Part shown: positions 16,379-24,866 of the stretch, in pieces
Layout of the letters: each line of letters opens with the position of its first letter
How positions within the stretch are numbered: position 1 is the first letter of the stretch
DNA from: JBOHRN01 sp050732775
GTDB taxonomy: Bacteria; Gemmatimonadota; Gemmatimonadetes; Longimicrobiales; Longimicrobiaceae
Assembly (NCBI GenBank): GCA_050732775.1
Contig: JBOHRN010000055.1
Span: forward strand, 52,137-116,136
Direction: 5' to 3'
DNA length: 64,000 nucleotides
The notes under the pieces: model-generated
The model's database searches: none
Seen by the model: the letters and a program-made list of their open reading frames with translations, nothing else
Told to the model about the DNA's origin: nothing
Program-made: the position numbers and the translations under genes

Positions 16379-17395
16379 ATGCTCCGGCTCCAGGAATTCG
16401 AGTATTTGCGTCCCGCCCGGCTCGACCAAGCGGTCGAGCTACTGCACGGGGCGGACGGCGCCTTGCCGGTGGCTGGTGGTACCGACCTGGTCCCCAACCT
16501 GAAGCACCGGCTCTTTACCCCCCGGCGGCTGGTGGCCCTCAAAGGGGTAGAGGAGATGTGCGGCGTCGCTTACCTGTCGGCCGACGGAGAGCCCCTTGCG
16601 GACACCCGCGCCGGTGGTGCCAGCGAGCTCTCCATCGGCGCCTGCGAGTCGCTGGCCGGCGTGGCCCGCCACCCTCTGGTCAACCGGCACTTTCCCTCTC
16701 TGGCCGCGGCCGCCGGGCTAGTAGCCGGGCCGCAGATCCGCAATCAGGGCACCTTGGGCGGGAACCTCTGCCTGGACACCCGTTGCACCTACTACAACCA
16801 GACGTACTTTTGGCGGCAGGCGCTCGGCTTCTGTCTCAAGAAGGACGGCGACGTATGCCACGTCACCAAGGTGGGGAAGAAGTGCGTGGCCGCCCACTCG
16901 GCCGACACCCCGCCCGTGCTCATCACGCTGAGGGCGGTTGCCGACCTGGTCTCGGCCGGGGGGGAGCGGAGCGTGCCCGTGGCCGACTTTTTCGTGGCCG
17001 ACGGAGTGTGGAACTCCGTGCGCCGGCCCGATGAGCTGGTACGCCGTATCCGCCTTCCGCTACCCGGCCCCGGCTTCCGGGCGGGGTACCAGAAACTCCG
17101 CCAGCGGAACTCCATCGACTTTCCACTCCTGTCCATCGCCGTCGCCGTGGAGTTGGGTGATGATACCCAGGTGAGGAGTATAAGGGTGGTGGTCTCGGGA
17201 CTGGGCGCGCGGCCACGGCTGGTGTCGGGGCTGGACAAGGTGGTGGGGGGCAGGTTGGATGAAGTCATCGACCAGGTGGCCGGGATCGCCCACCGGCAGA
17301 GCCGCCCCCTCCAGAACGCCATAGTCGACACTGAGTGGCGCCGGGCGATGGTGCCGGTATACGTGCGCCGGGCGCTACGCGGTATCGCGGCTTGA
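16379..17395 (+). CDS. FAD/[4Fe-4S] subunit like 4-hydroxybenzoyl-CoA reductase beta
   Basis: 338 aa, molybdopterin-dehydrogenase FAD-binding subunit of the xanthine oxidase family. FAD motif VAGGTDL lies at about residues 41-47, and PQIRNQGTLGGNLC at about 118-131. An insertion carries C136, C152, C160 and C169; the spacing 16-8-9 equals that of the four [4Fe-4S] ligands of HcrB (Cys122, 138, 146, 155 as I recall), a feature peculiar to 4-hydroxybenzoyl-CoA reductase among this family. The large molybdenum subunit and small [2Fe-2S] subunit are not in the window, so the gene is an orphan here. It follows the MBL gene by 18 nt and closes the six-gene run. Confidence 0.88.
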   Translation: MLRLQEFEYLRPARLDQAVELLHGADGALPVAGGTDLVPNLKHRLFTPRRLVALKGVEEMCGVAYLSADGEPLADTRAGGASELSIGACESLAGVARHPLVNRHFPSLAAAAGLVAGPQIRNQGTLGGNLCLDTRCTYYNQTYFWRQALGFCLKKDGDVCHVTKVGKKCVAAHSADTPPVLITLRAVADLVSAGGERSVPVADFFVADGVWNSVRRPDELVRRIRLPLPGPGFRAGYQKLRQRNSIDFPLLSIAVAVELGDDTQVRSIRVVVSGLGARPRLVSGLDKVVGGRLDEVIDQVAGIAHRQSRPLQNAIVDTEWRRAMVPVYVRRALRGIAA

Positions 17396-17403
17396 CGGCT
17401 ACC

Positions 17404-17430
17404 TTAGGGACATAATTGCCCCTAATTTGT
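17404..17430 (+). terminator. Possible intrinsic terminator after the six-gene run
   Basis: TTAGGG (17404-17409) pairs with CCCTAA (17420-17425) across a 10-nt loop and is followed by TTTGT. It lies 9 nt after the last gene. The stem is short, so this is tentative. A second inverted repeat, CGCCCC/GGGGCG, follows at 17441-17466. Confidence 0.4.
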
Positions 17431-17621
17431 GTACCCCCAACGCCCCATAACCCGGAGCTAGGGGCGAGACTTCACTGTTGCGATTCGGCCGCGGAAAAGT
17501 TAAAGTGCAACGGTAAAAGCAGTTATAACCAGTGCGGTCAAACCGCTCCGAGCAACCTTTCTCCGGTCCGTTGCTTGCGCACACACGCTAGCTAGCCAGC
17601 GCCCAGTCCAAGCCCATACGG

Positions 17622-17864
17622 ATGAAACTTTTTCTTTTCAACAAAAGCTGCCCGACCTGCAGCCAGCGGACCGATCGCGTCCACAGCAATCCGGTGGTCC
17701 GCCTCACCCGGACGGTGACCCCTTTCAAGCTCACCGCCCGCTACTGCTTCTGCTGCCAGCGGAGGTACTTCGTCTTCGAGAGCAGGCGACACCACGCCGA
17801 CGAAGAGTCTGTATCGGAGCAGCAGGTGTTGGAGGGCCGCCCCCCGAAGTTCGTGGCGCGCTAA
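17622..17864 (+). CDS. Small Cys-rich (zinc-ribbon-like) protein
   Basis: 80 aa. Two cysteine pairs, CPTC near residue 10 and CFCC near residue 44, with basic and hydroxyl residues between, suggest one structural zinc site; residues after 55 are polar. There is no signal peptide, so it is probably cytoplasmic. Third codon positions are G+C-rich as in neighbouring real genes. A TTAAAG-18-TATAAC element (17500-17529) about 95 bp upstream could be its promoter. It is monocistronic and its stop interlocks with that of the convergent acyl-CoA ligase. No family recognised; a nucleic-acid-binding adaptor is possible but unsupported. Confidence 0.62.
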   Translation: MKLFLFNKSCPTCSQRTDRVHSNPVVRLTRTVTPFKLTARYCFCCQRRYFVFESRRHHADEESVSEQQVLEGRPPKFVAR

Positions 17865-19672
17865 GAGTTCCGGTACAGCTCCTCGATAACCCGGGCGTAG
17901 CGCTCCTCTACAACTCGCCGCTTGACCTTCATGGTGGGGGTGAGCTCGCCCGAATCCACCGCGAACTCCTCCGCTAGCACCGCCACCTTTTTCGGCGTCT
18001 CGTAGCTGGCGAACGACTCCAACCGGCCGAGCGTCTCCTCTGCCAGGAAGGCGTGCACCCTCTCGTCCGAGCTTAGCCGGTCCCGGTCCGAGCTGTCGAT
18101 ACCTTGCTCCCTGGCCCACCCTTCCAGCCGTTCGAAATCGGGCACCACCAAGAGCGCGGGAAAAGGGCGGCGGTCGCCGATCATCACCGCCTGGGCCACG
18201 TAGGGCGACATGGCAGCGGCGATCTCGAGGGGTGCCGGGGCGATATTCTTGCCCCCCGCCGTCACCAAGATGTTCTTGAGGCGGTCGGTGATCTTGAGGA
18301 AGCCGTCGGCGTCGAGCTCGCCCACGTCTCCAGTCCGCAGCCACCCCTCCTCGTCGAGCACCTCGCGGGTGGCCTCTTCGTTCTGCCAGTACCCTTTCAT
18401 CACGTTGGGTCCGCGTACCCGGATCTCCCCGTCGCCCACGAAGCCGATCTCGACTCCCGGTAGTGGCAGTCCCACGGTGCCGAGCCGCACGGCGCCTGGC
18501 TTGTTGGCGGTGATGACCGGGGAAGTTTCGCTCAGCCCGTACCCCTCGTAGACAGGCAGTCCGGCGGCGAAGAAGAACTTGGCGATGTCTCCGGAGAGGG
18601 GGGCGCCTCCCGAGACGAACTGGCGCAGGCGGCCGCCCGTCCGGGCGCGCAGCTTCGAGAACACCAGCCGGTCGGCCAAGCCGTACTGGAAAGCGAGTAA
18701 ACGGGACGGCTCACCGCCCGCCAGCCGGATCTCCGCCACCTCTTCGCCCACTCCTTTGGCCCACATCACCAACTTCTTCTTGATCCCCGACGCTCCGGTG
18801 ACCTTGGCGTAGATTTTTTCGAAGAACCGGGGAACCGACACGGCGATGGTGGGGCGGACCTCTAACAGATTCTCGGCCACCTTGTCTAGCGACTCGGCGT
18901 AGCAGATGGATGTCCCGCGGTCCCAGTAGGCGTAGTCGACCATGCGCTCGAAGACGTGGGAGAGAGGGAGAAAGGAGAGGGCCACGTCGCCGGATACCAG
19001 CTCCACGGTGCCGTGCTGCTGGCACGATGCCACGTTGGAGCAGAGGTTATAGTGGGTGAGCATGACCCCCTTGGGGTCGCCCGTGGTGCCCGAGGTGTAG
19101 ATGAGCGTGGCCAGGTCGTCTGGGCCCACCGACCCGGAGAGGGTCCGCAGTTCGGGCGCCTCCCCCGACTCGAGGGCGCGCGCGCCCTGTTCATATAATT
19201 TGGACAGGAGCAAGACGCCCCGGGCGTCGCCCCCATGGTCAAACGCCACCAGATGCTCCAAGCTGCCGAGACCGGACCGGACCTCCAACACCTTGCTGGC
19301 CTGGTCCGGGGTGGAGCAGAGGATAACCTTGGCCCCGCTGTGCTCGAGGATGTAGCCGACCTGGTTGGAGGGTAGGGTGGGGTAGATGGGCACGTCGGCG
19401 GCTCCCAGCGAAAGGATCGCGTAGTCGGCGATGGCCCACTCGGGCCGGTTCTCTGAGAGCAGGGCCACCCGGTCGCCCCGTTTGACCCCCAGGCCGGCCA
19501 GGGCGGCGGCCAGCCGCGAGACCCGCTCCTCTACCTCGTGGTGCGAGAGGCAACGCCAAACCCCTTCATCCTTGTACTGCAAGGCGTTGAGCAGGCCAAA
19601 GCGGTCGATGGCCGAAAAGAAGAGCTTGGGTAGGGTGTCCCGCTCCACCGGGTCCTGGGGCGTCGCGTTCAT
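17861..19672 (-). CDS. Long-chain acyl-CoA synthetase (AMP-forming)
   Basis: 603 aa. It activates a fatty acid with ATP to the acyl-adenylate and transfers it to CoA. Motifs: phosphate loop YTSGTTGDPKG, gate and substrate region PLSHVFERM, adenine site GYGLSETSP, hinge RTGDVGEL followed by FLKITDRLKN, and the C-terminal catalytic Lys region TPTMKVKRRVV. Length and the FACS-type N-terminus (DRVALLSENRPEWAIADYA) fit long-chain substrates, in membrane lipid recycling or beta-oxidation. It is transcribed alone toward the small Cys-rich gene, with which it shares an interlocked stop. Confidence 0.93.
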   Translation of the reverse strand: MNATPQDPVERDTLPKLFFSAIDRFGLLNALQYKDEGVWRCLSHHEVEERVSRLAAALAGLGVKRGDRVALLSENRPEWAIADYAILSLGAADVPIYPTLPSNQVGYILEHSGAKVILCSTPDQASKVLEVRSGLGSLEHLVAFDHGGDARGVLLLSKLYEQGARALESGEAPELRTLSGSVGPDDLATLIYTSGTTGDPKGVMLTHYNLCSNVASCQQHGTVELVSGDVALSFLPLSHVFERMVDYAYWDRGTSICYAESLDKVAENLLEVRPTIAVSVPRFFEKIYAKVTGASGIKKKLVMWAKGVGEEVAEIRLAGGEPSRLLAFQYGLADRLVFSKLRARTGGRLRQFVSGGAPLSGDIAKFFFAAGLPVYEGYGLSETSPVITANKPGAVRLGTVGLPLPGVEIGFVGDGEIRVRGPNVMKGYWQNEEATREVLDEEGWLRTGDVGELDADGFLKITDRLKNILVTAGGKNIAPAPLEIAAAMSPYVAQAVMIGDRRPFPALLVVPDFERLEGWAREQGIDSSDRDRLSSDERVHAFLAEETLGRLESFASYETPKKVAVLAEEFAVDSGELTPTMKVKRRVVEERYARVIEELYRNS

Positions 19673-19757
19673 TGCAGGCGTGGTCGAAGGGTGGCTGGCT
19701 CGTTCGAGCGCACGACCGAGCCATCATCCGTAACATGCAACGCCTCTCTTCCGGCGG

Positions 19758-20213
19758 TCAATGCTCGGCTTTACCGACAGAGGGTGAGGAAGCCCGGCCT
19801 CCGTTACAGTACTCGTCGAACGCCTGGGTGAGATCGCCCGCGATTTGCTCCGCGCTCCTGCCCTCGATGCGGTTCCGCTCCAGCATGAACGCCACCTCTC
19901 CGTCCTTGAGCAGGGCGATAGAGGGTGAGGAAGGCGGGTAGCCGCTGAGGTGTTCCCGGGCCCGCCCGGTGGCCTCGCGGTCCATGCCCGCGAAGACCGT
20001 CACGCACTGGTCGGGCAAGCTGTGATGCCCGAGCGCGATGGCCACGGCCGGCCGGGCGTTCCTGGCAGCGCACCCGCACACCGAGTTGACTACTACTAGC
20101 GTCGTCCCCCGCTTTTCCAGCGCCTGGTCTACCTCAGCCGGTGTCTTCAACTCTTCTACCCCGAGGGTGGTAAGCTCCTGGCGCATCGGCCGTACCATCA
20201 GTTCGCTATACAT
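19758..20213 (-). CDS. BrxA/BrxB-type bacilliredoxin
   Basis: 151 aa. The thioredoxin-like fold carries the family's CGC motif in VNSVCGCAARNARP rather than CxxC, and the N-terminus MYSELMVRPMRQELT is characteristic of the YphP/YqiW family. In Bacillus these proteins remove bacillithiol from mixed disulfides on proteins. Whether this organism makes bacillithiol is not known from the window. The central TVFAGMDREAT and PSIALLKDGEV match the family well. It is the third gene on this strand after the LD-carboxypeptidase and cobalamin adenosyltransferase genes, with 68 bp to the latter. Confidence 0.9.
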   Translation of the reverse strand: MYSELMVRPMRQELTTLGVEELKTPAEVDQALEKRGTTLVVVNSVCGCAARNARPAVAIALGHHSLPDQCVTVFAGMDREATGRAREHLSGYPPSSPSIALLKDGEVAFMLERNRIEGRSAEQIAGDLTQAFDEYCNGGRASSPSVGKAEH

Positions 20214-20281
20214 GAGTACTCCTCTGGTCGGTTAGTCGTTTTGTACTCTTAGGTACACGGCGCGCGCCCGCGCGTGCCTAC

Positions 20282-20851
20282 TCACGCCCTCCACGGGACG
20301 TCCTCTACCTCCGCCTCTCGGTTGGCGGCGCGGGCGAGCGCGAAGAGAAGGTCGGAGAGCCGGTTCAGGTAAGTTATGATGTTCCCTTCGAGCTGGGTCT
20401 GGTGCGACAGGGTGACGACGCGGCGCTCGGCCCGGCGGCAGACCGTCCGGGCCAGGTGGAGGAGGGAGGCGCCCTCGGAGCCGCCCGGCAGGATAAAGAG
20501 CTTGAGGGGAGGCAGTCCGTCTTCCAACTCGTCGATCCACCGTTCCAGCCAGGCCGCTGCGTCCGCTTCCAGAGCCGGGACGCTGGGGCGCTCCCGGCCT
20601 ACTTCCCCTGCCCCCGGTGTGGCCAGACGGGCGCCCACGGTGAACAGCTCCTCCTGCACGCGGACGAGCCGCGCCACCCACGCCTCCGCCCCGGACGCCT
20701 TCAAGCTGGCCGCGGCCACCCCGATTGCCGAGTTGAGCTCGTCCACGGCGCCGTATGCCTCGACCCGGACGTGGTCCTTGGGGACCCGCCCGCCGCCGAA
20801 GAGGCCGGTCTCGCCCCGGTCGCCGGTCTTGGTATAGAGCTTGGAGGTCAT
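20282..20851 (-). CDS. Cob(I)alamin adenosyltransferase, PduO type
   Basis: 189 aa. It transfers the adenosyl group of ATP to cob(I)alamin to form coenzyme B12. The ATP-binding N-terminus TKTGDRGETGLFGGGRVPKDH (given in part) is diagnostic, as are VDELNSAIG and LRRAE-type helices (here TVCRRAERRV) and NRLSDLLFALAR. It begins 13 nt after the stop of the LD-carboxypeptidase gene, suggesting a two-gene unit. I saw no cobalamin riboswitch upstream. B12-dependent enzymes are not in the window. Confidence 0.95.
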   Translation of the reverse strand: MTSKLYTKTGDRGETGLFGGGRVPKDHVRVEAYGAVDELNSAIGVAAASLKASGAEAWVARLVRVQEELFTVGARLATPGAGEVGRERPSVPALEADAAAWLERWIDELEDGLPPLKLFILPGGSEGASLLHLARTVCRRAERRVVTLSHQTQLEGNIITYLNRLSDLLFALARAANREAEVEDVPWRA

Positions 20852-20864
20852 GGTTTGCAGGGGC

Positions 20865-21776
20865 TTACGGTTCAGGGGCTAGTATCTCCAGGGTGCCGGC
20901 GCCGACGTCCAGGCGGGCCGCCGCCCCCACCGGGAGGGTCCAGTTCTCGGCGACGTGCCCGAAGGGAAAGCCGTACGCCGCCGGTACCCCCAACTCCTCG
21001 AAGCGGTCGGCCAGGACCCCGGCCACTACCAGTTCGTCTTCTTCGCCGCACTGGGAAAAGGCACCGAGCGCAACCCCGGCCACCCGCTCCAGAGCTCCGG
21101 CCAGCCGTAGCTGGGTGAGGAGCCGGTCGATCCGGTAGGGCGGCTCGCCCACCTCTTCCAGGAAGAGGATGGCTCCACGCAACTCCGGCTGAAAGGGGGT
21201 ACCCAGGGTGGCGGCGATAAGCGAGAGGTTTCCCCCCACCAGCCGCCCCTCGGCCACGCCGGGGACAAGCTCCCTGGCCCGGTCTGGCCCGCCGGGGGGA
21301 AAGGGCAGCAGGCGCGGCCCTTTTCCCCGCAGGGTGGCGAGCAGGAGCGACTCGGTGAAGGGGGGGAGGTCGGCCGGGGTGGGGTGGGGGCCGTGGTACG
21401 ACCCCACCCCGTAGCGCAGCGAGGCGAGGTGGAGCACAGTGTTGTCGCTGAATCCGATCAAAGGGCGGGGACGCTCTGTCCACGCCTTCCAGTCGACGCG
21501 GTCCACGATGCGCAGCGTCCCGTACCCGCCCCGCAAGCACCAAACCGCTTCGATGTCTGGGTGCCGGATGGCGTCGTTCAGGTCGGCCAGCCGGTTTTCG
21601 TCGCTCTCGGCCAGGTAGCCGAGCCGCCCGCGGGCGTAGGTGCCCAACACCGGTTCCCAGCCCCACCCCGCCACCCGTTCCACCGCCCGCTCCACCTCGT
21701 CGGGGGTCACCGGCCCGGCCGGGGCTAGCAGGGCGACGCGGGCGCCGGGCGCGAGCGGAGCCGGGCGGGTCACCAC
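20865..21776 (-). CDS. LD-carboxypeptidase (S66, muramoyltetrapeptide carboxypeptidase)
   Basis: 303 aa from tandem GTG codons, either of which may start it. It trims the terminal D-Ala from tetrapeptide stems during peptidoglycan recycling. The nucleophile Ser lies in IGFSDNTVLH, the catalytic Glu in ILFLEEVGEPPY and the His in FPFGHVAENW. RGGYGTLRIVD is also family-typical. No signal peptide is present, so it acts in the cytoplasm like LdcA. It overlaps no gene and leads the adenosyltransferase by 13 nt. Confidence 0.93.
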   Translation of the reverse strand: MVTRPAPLAPGARVALLAPAGPVTPDEVERAVERVAGWGWEPVLGTYARGRLGYLAESDENRLADLNDAIRHPDIEAVWCLRGGYGTLRIVDRVDWKAWTERPRPLIGFSDNTVLHLASLRYGVGSYHGPHPTPADLPPFTESLLLATLRGKGPRLLPFPPGGPDRARELVPGVAEGRLVGGNLSLIAATLGTPFQPELRGAILFLEEVGEPPYRIDRLLTQLRLAGALERVAGVALGAFSQCGEEDELVVAGVLADRFEELGVPAAYGFPFGHVAENWTLPVGAAARLDVGAGTLEILAPEP

Positions 21777-21949
21777 CGGCGGCTCCCGCGAGCGGGGTGC
21801 AAGCCGGAGAGGAGGTGCGGGGAGCGGGGCACGGTGATAGTCTAGGGGGGTCTTGTCCGCGCGGCGAAAGTAGGATCACTTGGCCGCATTCACAAGCTGG
21901 TATGTCTCGTGCAGCCTTGAAGAAACCACCAGCGGAACTAGCAATCCAC

Positions 21950-22348
21950 ATGAACGCTACCGATCTCAACCGGCTATACTGGGAAACCGACAAGACCGTC
22001 TCCGAGTTGATCGACGAGCTGAGAGTTAGCCGCAACGCCCTCTACGGAGCGATCGAGCCGCTACCAGCTGGCGCGCCCTGCCCCGACTGCGGCCGGGAGA
22101 CGTTCTTTTCCAACCGGAGCGACCGGAGCGCGAGCCGGGCCAACTGCTCCGAGTGCGGACGGGTTATCGCGGTGAGCGCGGCCGAGGCCGGTACGCGGGC
22201 GGGTAGCGGCTCCGCCAGTCCGCGCCTGCCCCGCGCGCTGGTGGAAGTCTCGCGCGACCCCGACCGGGCGTTCGGGCTGGCGGCCGGGCTGCTACTAGGA
22301 GTGGTGGCCGGGGGGGCGGGGGCGTGGCTGGCCAGGAAGCTGGGGTGA
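21950..22348 (+). CDS. Zinc-ribbon protein with C-terminal membrane anchor
   Basis: 132 aa from the ATG at 21950; an ATG at 21902 would add 16 residues, and neither has a strong ribosome site. Residues about 10-35 (KTVSELIDELRVSRNALYGAI) look like a small helix-turn-helix. A four-Cys ribbon follows: CPDC near residue 44 and CSEC near residue 68. A hydrophobic C-terminal segment (AAGLLLGVVAGGAGAWLA) would anchor it in the inner membrane. The combination resembles small membrane-tethered DNA-binding or regulatory proteins, but I do not recognise the family. It is transcribed just ahead of the topoisomerase gene, 67 bp apart. Confidence 0.65.
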   Translation: MNATDLNRLYWETDKTVSELIDELRVSRNALYGAIEPLPAGAPCPDCGRETFFSNRSDRSASRANCSECGRVIAVSAAEAGTRAGSGSASPRLPRALVEVSRDPDRAFGLAAGLLLGVVAGGAGAWLARKLG

Positions 22349-22415
22349 ACGGGCGCGCCGCCCTTCCCCGCGCGGCGGCCGGGCATTGGCCGGGAGACGA
22401 GGGGGCGCCGGAAGA

Positions 22416-24845
22416 GTGAGAGTAGAGTTCGAGCGGGACCGCGTTCTCCCCCGTTACCTCGAGGAGGAGATGCGCGAGTCCTTCCTCGATTACTCCATGT
22501 CGGTGATCGTGCAGCGCGCGCTCCCCGACGTGCGCGATGGGCTCAAACCCGTGCACCGGCGCATCCTCCACGCCATGCACGAGTTGGGGCTCCGCCCCGA
22601 GCGGCCTTACAAGAAGTGCGCTACGGTGGTGGGCGACGTCCTGGGCAAGTACCATCCGCACGGCGACGCCGCCGTCTACGACGCCCTGGTCCGCATGGTT
22701 CAGGACTTCTCGCTGCGCTACCCGCTGGTGGACGGCCAGGGGAACTTCGGCTCCCTGGACGGGGATCCGGCCGCCGCCTACCGCTACACCGAGGCCCGGC
22801 TGGCGCCCGTCGCCCTGGAGCTGCTGGACGATATCGACAAGGACACGGTCGCCTTCCTGCCCAACTTTGACGACCGGCTGGAGGAGCCCGCCGTGCTCCC
22901 GGCCCGCCTCCCCAACCTCTTGGTAAACGGCTCCAGCGGTATCGCCGTGGGTATGAGCACCAACATCCCCCCGCACAACCTGGGCGAAGTGGTGGCCGCG
23001 GCGATGCATCTGCTCGACCACCCGGAGTGCCGGCTGGAAGAGCTGATGGAGCACCTCCCCGGACCCGACTTTCCCACCGGCGGGATCGTCGTGGGCAGGG
23101 AAGGAATCCGCCAGGCGTACCGGACCGGCCGGGGCAAGCTGGTGCTGCGGGCGCGGCTGGTGCGGGAGCGGATGCGGGGCGGCAAGGACCGGCTGGTGGT
23201 CACCGAGGTGCCGTACGGTAGTAACAAGGCCCGCTTGATGGAGCAGATAGCCGCCCTGGTAAAGCGAGGGAAGACTCCCGAAGTCGCGCATCTCGGCGAC
23301 GAGTCAGACCGGGACGGCGTGCGCGTGGTGATAGAATTGAAAAAGGGAGCCGACCCGTCGGCGGTAGTGGCCGCTCTATACCGCTGGACGGGGCTGCAAA
23401 CCACCTTCGGGGTCATCTCCCTGGCCCTGGACAAAGGGGTGCCCCGCCAGCTCACCCTCAAGGAGGTGCTGGAGCGGTACCGCGACCACCGCGTCGAGGT
23501 GGTGGTCCGCCGCTCCCGCTGGGAGCTGGCCCGGTCTCGGGACGAACTTCTGGTGCTGGCGGGGCTCCTCGCCGCCCTGGAACGCATCGGCGAGGTGGTG
23601 GCGCTGATCCGCGGCTCCCGCGACCGGGAACAGGCAGCTACTGGGCTCAGAGAGATGTTGGACCTCTCCGAGCCGCAGGCGGCGGCCATACTGCGCATGC
23701 CCCTCTCCCGGCTCACCGCCCTGGAGAGCGCGGAGATGCAGGCGAGGAGCGCCGCCCTGGAGCAACGCGCGGTGGAGTTGGAGCGGCTCCTGGCCCACCC
23801 CGAGCTGCAGCTCGCCGAGGTCAGGAGGGAGCTGCGGGAGCTGGCCGAACGGCACGGAGACGAGCGCCGCACGGCTATCGAGGAGGACCCCGACGCCGCC
23901 CTCAAGCAGGTGGCGGCCGAGGAGAGGATGGTCCTCGCGGTGAGCCACCAGGGGTACATCAAGAAGATGCCGGCGTCTCTCTACCGGCGCCGGGTGGGGA
24001 CCGGTCGCCCGCTCGCGGACATGGAGAAGTACGGAGAAGACTTCTTGCACCGGGTGTTCATGGCCGGGAGCGGTGACACCGTGCTGGTGTTCAGCGAGGA
24101 CGGCCGCGCGTACGGACTGGCCGTAGAGGAGGTGCCCGAATCGGGGCGCGGATCGCGCGGGCCGGCTCTCCGCCGTCTGTTGGGCCTGCCCCCAGGGAGC
24201 CGCGTGGTTGCTGTACTTCCCCTCCCGGTAGAGGCGTCCGGGAAGCGCGTAGTTTTCGCCACCTCGCGGGGGGTGGTAAAGCGCACTCCGCTCGATCGCT
24301 TCGCTTCGCCCAGGAGCAGAGGGGTGGCTGCCATCCAGCTGCAAGAGGGGGAGCGGCTAATAGCCGCCCGGCTCTCGGCCGGGGAGGGAGACGTGCTCCT
24401 CGTCACCCGGCTGGGCCGGGCCATCCGCTTTTCCGAGTCAGAGGTGAACGAGCTGGAGAGGGCCGCCCGAGGAGTACGCGGGGTGCGGCTCGGGGATGGC
24501 GACCGGGTGGTGGCGGCCCCGCCAGCGTGGGCGGAAGGGTTCCTGTGCACGGTCACCGAGCGGGGGTTCGCGAAGAAGACGCCGCTCTCCGGCTTCCCGG
24601 TGCAGGGGCGGGGCGGACTGGGGAGGGCCGCCCACGACCTCAACGGTGATACCGGCTGGCTGGCGGGGGGTGTGGTGTGCCAGCCGGGAGACGAACTCAT
24701 GCTGGTGGCCGCGGAAGGGGCTCCCCGGCCGCTCCCCGAACCGGGCGTGCCGCTGGGGGAGCGGGGTGGCCGGGGGCGGCGGGTGGTCGAACTCGACCCC
24801 GGCGACCGCGTCGTGGGCCTGGCGCGCGTGCCGGCGGGGCGTTGA
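22416..24845 (+). CDS. Type IIA topoisomerase subunit A (GyrA/ParC paralog)
   Basis: 809 aa from the GTG at 22416; a TTG at 22386 would add 10 residues. It is complete: ALPDVRDGLKPVHRRIL, the quinolone-pocket motif GKYHPHGDAAVYD, the active-site Tyr in AAYRYTEARL, tower, coiled coil and a six-blade-like C-terminal domain. The first-blade box position reads RRVGTGR and the later one QGRGGLG, so the canonical GyrA box QRRGGKG is lost. This argues for a decatenating, ParC-like role or a specialised second gyrase A. Ala replaces the usual Ser at the GyrA-83 equivalent. No B subunit lies beside it. Confidence 0.9.
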   Translation: MRVEFERDRVLPRYLEEEMRESFLDYSMSVIVQRALPDVRDGLKPVHRRILHAMHELGLRPERPYKKCATVVGDVLGKYHPHGDAAVYDALVRMVQDFSLRYPLVDGQGNFGSLDGDPAAAYRYTEARLAPVALELLDDIDKDTVAFLPNFDDRLEEPAVLPARLPNLLVNGSSGIAVGMSTNIPPHNLGEVVAAAMHLLDHPECRLEELMEHLPGPDFPTGGIVVGREGIRQAYRTGRGKLVLRARLVRERMRGGKDRLVVTEVPYGSNKARLMEQIAALVKRGKTPEVAHLGDESDRDGVRVVIELKKGADPSAVVAALYRWTGLQTTFGVISLALDKGVPRQLTLKEVLERYRDHRVEVVVRRSRWELARSRDELLVLAGLLAALERIGEVVALIRGSRDREQAATGLREMLDLSEPQAAAILRMPLSRLTALESAEMQARSAALEQRAVELERLLAHPELQLAEVRRELRELAERHGDERRTAIEEDPDAALKQVAAEERMVLAVSHQGYIKKMPASLYRRRVGTGRPLADMEKYGEDFLHRVFMAGSGDTVLVFSEDGRAYGLAVEEVPESGRGSRGPALRRLLGLPPGSRVVAVLPLPVEASGKRVVFATSRGVVKRTPLDRFASPRSRGVAAIQLQEGERLIAARLSAGEGDVLLVTRLGRAIRFSESEVNELERAARGVRGVRLGDGDRVVAAPPAWAEGFLCTVTERGFAKKTPLSGFPVQGRGGLGRAAHDLNGDTGWLAGGVVCQPGDELMLVAAEGAPRPLPEPGVPLGERGGRGRRVVELDPGDRVVGLARVPAGR

Positions 24846-24866
24846 AAGCCAGCTATTCGCGGATAG

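Noticed and set aside
20852..21950. Cobalamin riboswitch for the adenosyltransferase
   Set aside because: The gene is preceded by only 13 nt after the LD-carboxypeptidase gene, and no conserved B12-box-like sequence was seen upstream of that gene.
20872..22035. 387-codon minus-strand frame across the LD-carboxypeptidase gene and beyond
   Set aside because: Arg/Pro/Gly-rich shadow in another frame of the S66 gene, with no domain motifs.
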